A program made the position numbers and the translations under genes. The notes under the pieces are model-generated. The model saw only the letters and a list, made by a program, of their open reading frames with translations, did not search any database and was not told the DNA's origin. Source: Rhodoferax sp. (GTDB lineage Bacteria > Pseudomonadota > Gammaproteobacteria > Burkholderiales > Burkholderiaceae_C). From it: 64,000 nucleotides of DNA. Shown piece by piece: positions 61,495 through 64,000 of the stretch. The stretch is from positions 1-64,000 of the forward strand of contig JARWZT010000017.1 in NCBI GenBank assembly GCA_029866205.1, given 5' to 3'. Position 1 is the first letter of the stretch. Each line of letters starts with the position of its first letter.

Positions 61495-62292
61495 TCACTC
61501 GGCGTTCGCGCTGGCAGCATTGAGCATGGCCGCCAACCGCGCGCCCGCCAGTGCCAGGCGCTGCCGCATGACCGGCGAAAAGCGCTCAAAGTAGGCATCG
61601 CTCACGCCCTCAGTGGGATAGAAGCCTGCCAATGCCACCAGGCGGCAAGATTCTTGCGCCATCTGAACGACATCCAGATCCAGTCGTTTGTTTGAGAAAG
61701 GTAATGCTTGCAATACGGCGACCAGCGCCGCGTTGTCGAGCGCCTGATGCCGCAACAGGCCACTGTCCCACAGCGCGTGCAAATTGCTGGCGCGCATAAA
61801 GGCGCGCAACTGGAATCGATTCCCACCCCGGTCGTCCTGGTAGCCCGCATGCAAGGGCTGGTGCACGTCGCCGACCAAGTGCACCAGGTATTTCAGGGCC
61901 TTCAGTCTTGTCGCATCACTGGCATTCGATGCCCACAGGGCCCGCTGGCGCTCAATAGCGGCCACCACGCACTTGCCTTCGGGACAGTCACGCTGAGGCT
62001 CATAACGGCAGGTTCCCCGGGGGAAGTTGACGTAATGCCAAACCCCGGTAGACGCGCTTCGGTGCTCATCAGCCCAGGTGGCAATGGACTCCAGCGTCTG
62101 CCCCGGCTCCAAGGCCAACACGCGGGCCACCTCCTGACGGGCCTTGGGTTGCAAACCCTGCCACGCGAGGCTGGCGATCACCTCATGGCCTTGTGCGCCC
62201 CAGGCAAAAGCACGCACCGCCATCAGACCACCAATGCAAAGGAGGAGCAGGGCTCGCCAGGGAAAATATTGGCAGCACGAATGGGATGGCAT
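61495..62292 (-). CDS. S1/P1 nuclease
   Basis: AFAWGAQGHEVIASLA; YLVHLVGDVHQPLHAGYQDDRGGNRFQL; NLHALWDSGLL. Confidence 0.93.
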   Translation of the reverse strand: MPSHSCCQYFPWRALLLLCIGGLMAVRAFAWGAQGHEVIASLAWQGLQPKARQEVARVLALEPGQTLESIATWADEHRSASTGVWHYVNFPRGTCRYEPQRDCPEGKCVVAAIERQRALWASNASDATRLKALKYLVHLVGDVHQPLHAGYQDDRGGNRFQLRAFMRASNLHALWDSGLLRHQALDNAALVAVLQALPFSNKRLDLDVVQMAQESCRLVALAGFYPTEGVSDAYFERFSPVMRQRLALAGARLAAMLNAASANAE

Positions 62293-62431
62293 CGACGCGT
62301 GGATAACCGAAATATTCTATTATGTTGATTTTTACCTTTTATTTTTGAATATTTTGATTTTTCGGAAGCCGCCAATAGATGCTCCCCAACCGCAGGCAAC
62401 TTAACTCCGAACCACTTGGAAATAGAAAATC

Positions 62432-64000
62432 CTAGATCAGGCCCTTTAATGCCTTCGATGGCAACAAGTCCATCGCCAGCGTCTCTGTACTTTGGAGCGC
62501 TATCGCAACGTGTGGCGACACAGCTCCCGCCATGGTCGCGTGTCCCAATACGGGTTGGCCATAAGCATCAAACTGATGCATGACGTTGGCCAGAGCACCG
62601 ACAGAGCCCTTGACTTCGGTACTAAAACACTCCACCGTTTGTGATTTCCCACGCAACAATGAAAGTTCATTGATCAAAGCATTTGTATTCTCGGATTGGT
62701 GTTTTTTCATAGCGTCCACCAACTTACTGACTTGAACTCCAAGATTTCCCCGTTGGACTACCGTGGTCTCAGGGTAGGAGGCATCGAAAGTCTGAAACCA
62801 GACATCCGCTGCTGCATGCACATTACCGTCTGCAGTTTGGTAATTGCCAGTCAACCCAATCGTATTTCCGTGGTCGACAATAGCGGTCTGCTGTACAGAA
62901 AGACTGATGCTCACGATCCCCATTGAATCTATTGATTTCAGTTCTCCGTTTGAGGTCAAACCGTCAGAGTTGGCATCTACCCACACCTTTAGGTCGGCAA
63001 AGTGTGTGTCTGAGTTACTGATGAACCCGTCCTGATTGCTATCAAGTGCAGCCAGCGCCACGTAGCCATCGACTGCTTTGCTGCCGTCGGTCAAGAGCGT
63101 GGATGAGCCAAAAAGCTCCGAGCCATCGTTGATTTGACCGTCTTGGTTGCGATCCATTGCAAGCAAGCCGTCGGTGGTGCTAACCCAACCAGTGTGCTCG
63201 GGCGATCCGTCAGCCCCCAAATCGAACTGGACCCCGGCAGCAATGCTCAAGGTACTGATTCCATCGCCATTCAGGTCCAATACGATTGGCGTTTTGGACT
63301 CTATGAGCGCGGTCTTCGCAGTGCTCAGGACAGACACCTGAAGGGTGGTCAAAGCGCAAACCTGATTACTTGTCAGAGCTGCGAGTTGGCGGGTGGTCAT
63401 CGCAAACATATGACCAACGGTCAGCGCCGCGATGGCAGAAGTGCTTAGCACAGCAAGATCTTGAGTCTCCATCGCTGCCAATTGCGTAGCCTTTAAGCCC
63501 AAGCTAATCTGGGAAGTAGTCAATGCGTAGACCTGAGACGTTGTCAAGGCCACGACTTGGGCAGTGCTTAAAGCTGCGATCCCAGCCGTGGTGAGCGCTT
63601 TGATCTGATCACTGCTCAATACAGCCAGGTCAGCCGACTCCAGGGAGACGATTTGTTTTGCGCTTAGAACTGCAATTTGCGCTGTGCTCAATGCCGCAAA
63701 CTGCTGAGTGGTCAGTGCATTTAAGTTCCGCGTGCTCATTCCCGAGAGCTGGGCAGTGGTCAGAGCTGCAACTTGTAATATAGTCAAGGACGCAACCTGG
63801 GCAGTGGTCAAAGCACGGAATTGGGCTGTGTTTAAAGCGCCAATAGAGTCAACGCTAAGACTCGAGAAGTCCGCTGTCTCCATTGCTACGATCTGTTTTG
63901 TACTCAGTCCACTGCTGACCTGTCCGCTTGTCAAAGCGTAAGCCTGCTCCTCGCTCAGCGCCACAATTTGTGCCGTGCTCAGTGCGCTGATCCCCGCCGT
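62432..64000 (-). CDS. C-terminal part of a large octapeptide-repeat protein with Ca2+-binding-like D-x-N-x-D-G region (N-terminus outside window)
   Basis: At least 28 tandem units of Q-[IVLF]-x-x-L-[ST]-T-x, followed by VLDLNGDGISTL, AMDRNQDGQINDGSELFG, ALDSNQDGFISNSD, VWVDANSDGLTSNGEL; ORF is open to the window edge. Confidence 0.8.
   Translation of the reverse strand, partial: TAGISALSTAQIVALSEEQAYALTSGQVSSGLSTKQIVAMETADFSSLSVDSIGALNTAQFRALTTAQVASLTILQVAALTTAQLSGMSTRNLNALTTQQFAALSTAQIAVLSAKQIVSLESADLAVLSSDQIKALTTAGIAALSTAQVVALTTSQVYALTTSQISLGLKATQLAAMETQDLAVLSTSAIAALTVGHMFAMTTRQLAALTSNQVCALTTLQVSVLSTAKTALIESKTPIVLDLNGDGISTLSIAAGVQFDLGADGSPEHTGWVSTTDGLLAMDRNQDGQINDGSELFGSSTLLTDGSKAVDGYVALAALDSNQDGFISNSDTHFADLKVWVDANSDGLTSNGELKSIDSMGIVSISLSVQQTAIVDHGNTIGLTGNYQTADGNVHAAADVWFQTFDASYPETTVVQRGNLGVQVSKLVDAMKKHQSENTNALINELSLLRGKSQTVECFSTEVKGSVGALANVMHQFDAYGQPVLGHATMAGAVSPHVAIALQSTETLAMDLLPSKALKGLI

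Noticed and set aside
1-64000. CRISPR arrays, tRNA/rRNA genes, insertion sequences
   Set aside because: None could be recognised by reading; no direct-repeat/spacer structure, rRNA signature or transposase was seen, though a tRNA scan was not possible.

Overview
The window is 64 kb of high-GC chromosomal DNA that reads as Betaproteobacteria, probably Comamonadaceae-like (inferred from gene content and neighbourhoods, not from a search). Most of it is ordinary: an RND permease C-terminus, pcm, rhodanese, a TolC-family protein, waaA/waaC, phosphomannomutase, ogt, xerD, a Bug-type receptor, queG, tsaE, amiC, tsaD, ybiB, cobA, an IorAB-type molybdoenzyme, rpsU, yqeY, acetoacetyl-CoA synthetase and several transporters. 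The most interesting block is at about 44.4-60.3 kb. It holds a complete five-step histidine-utilisation locus (hutFGIDC divergent from hutUH plus an amino-acid ABC transporter), followed by an FAD-linked 2-hydroxyacid dehydrogenase-like gene, an extra HisC-like aminotransferase, a Rieske oxygenase and a divergent PhyH-family dioxygenase. The exact 18-bp operator TAGTTGTCTATACAACTT occurs once in the hutC/hutU intergenic region and twice in the Rieske/PhyH intergenic region. One of those two copies also carries the same downstream leader, GGGAAAACCCTGA, at identical spacing. This suggests that HutC controls an extended, possibly undescribed pathway for histidine derivatives such as imidazolyl-lactate or N-methylated histidine. 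Other notable items are a large protein at the right edge built of octapeptide repeats with a 411-nt super-period, a truncated tad/Flp pilus locus, two opposed fragments of secreted-protein genes (one a spore coat U domain protein), and a 14-bp perfect inverted repeat inside the ABC operon.
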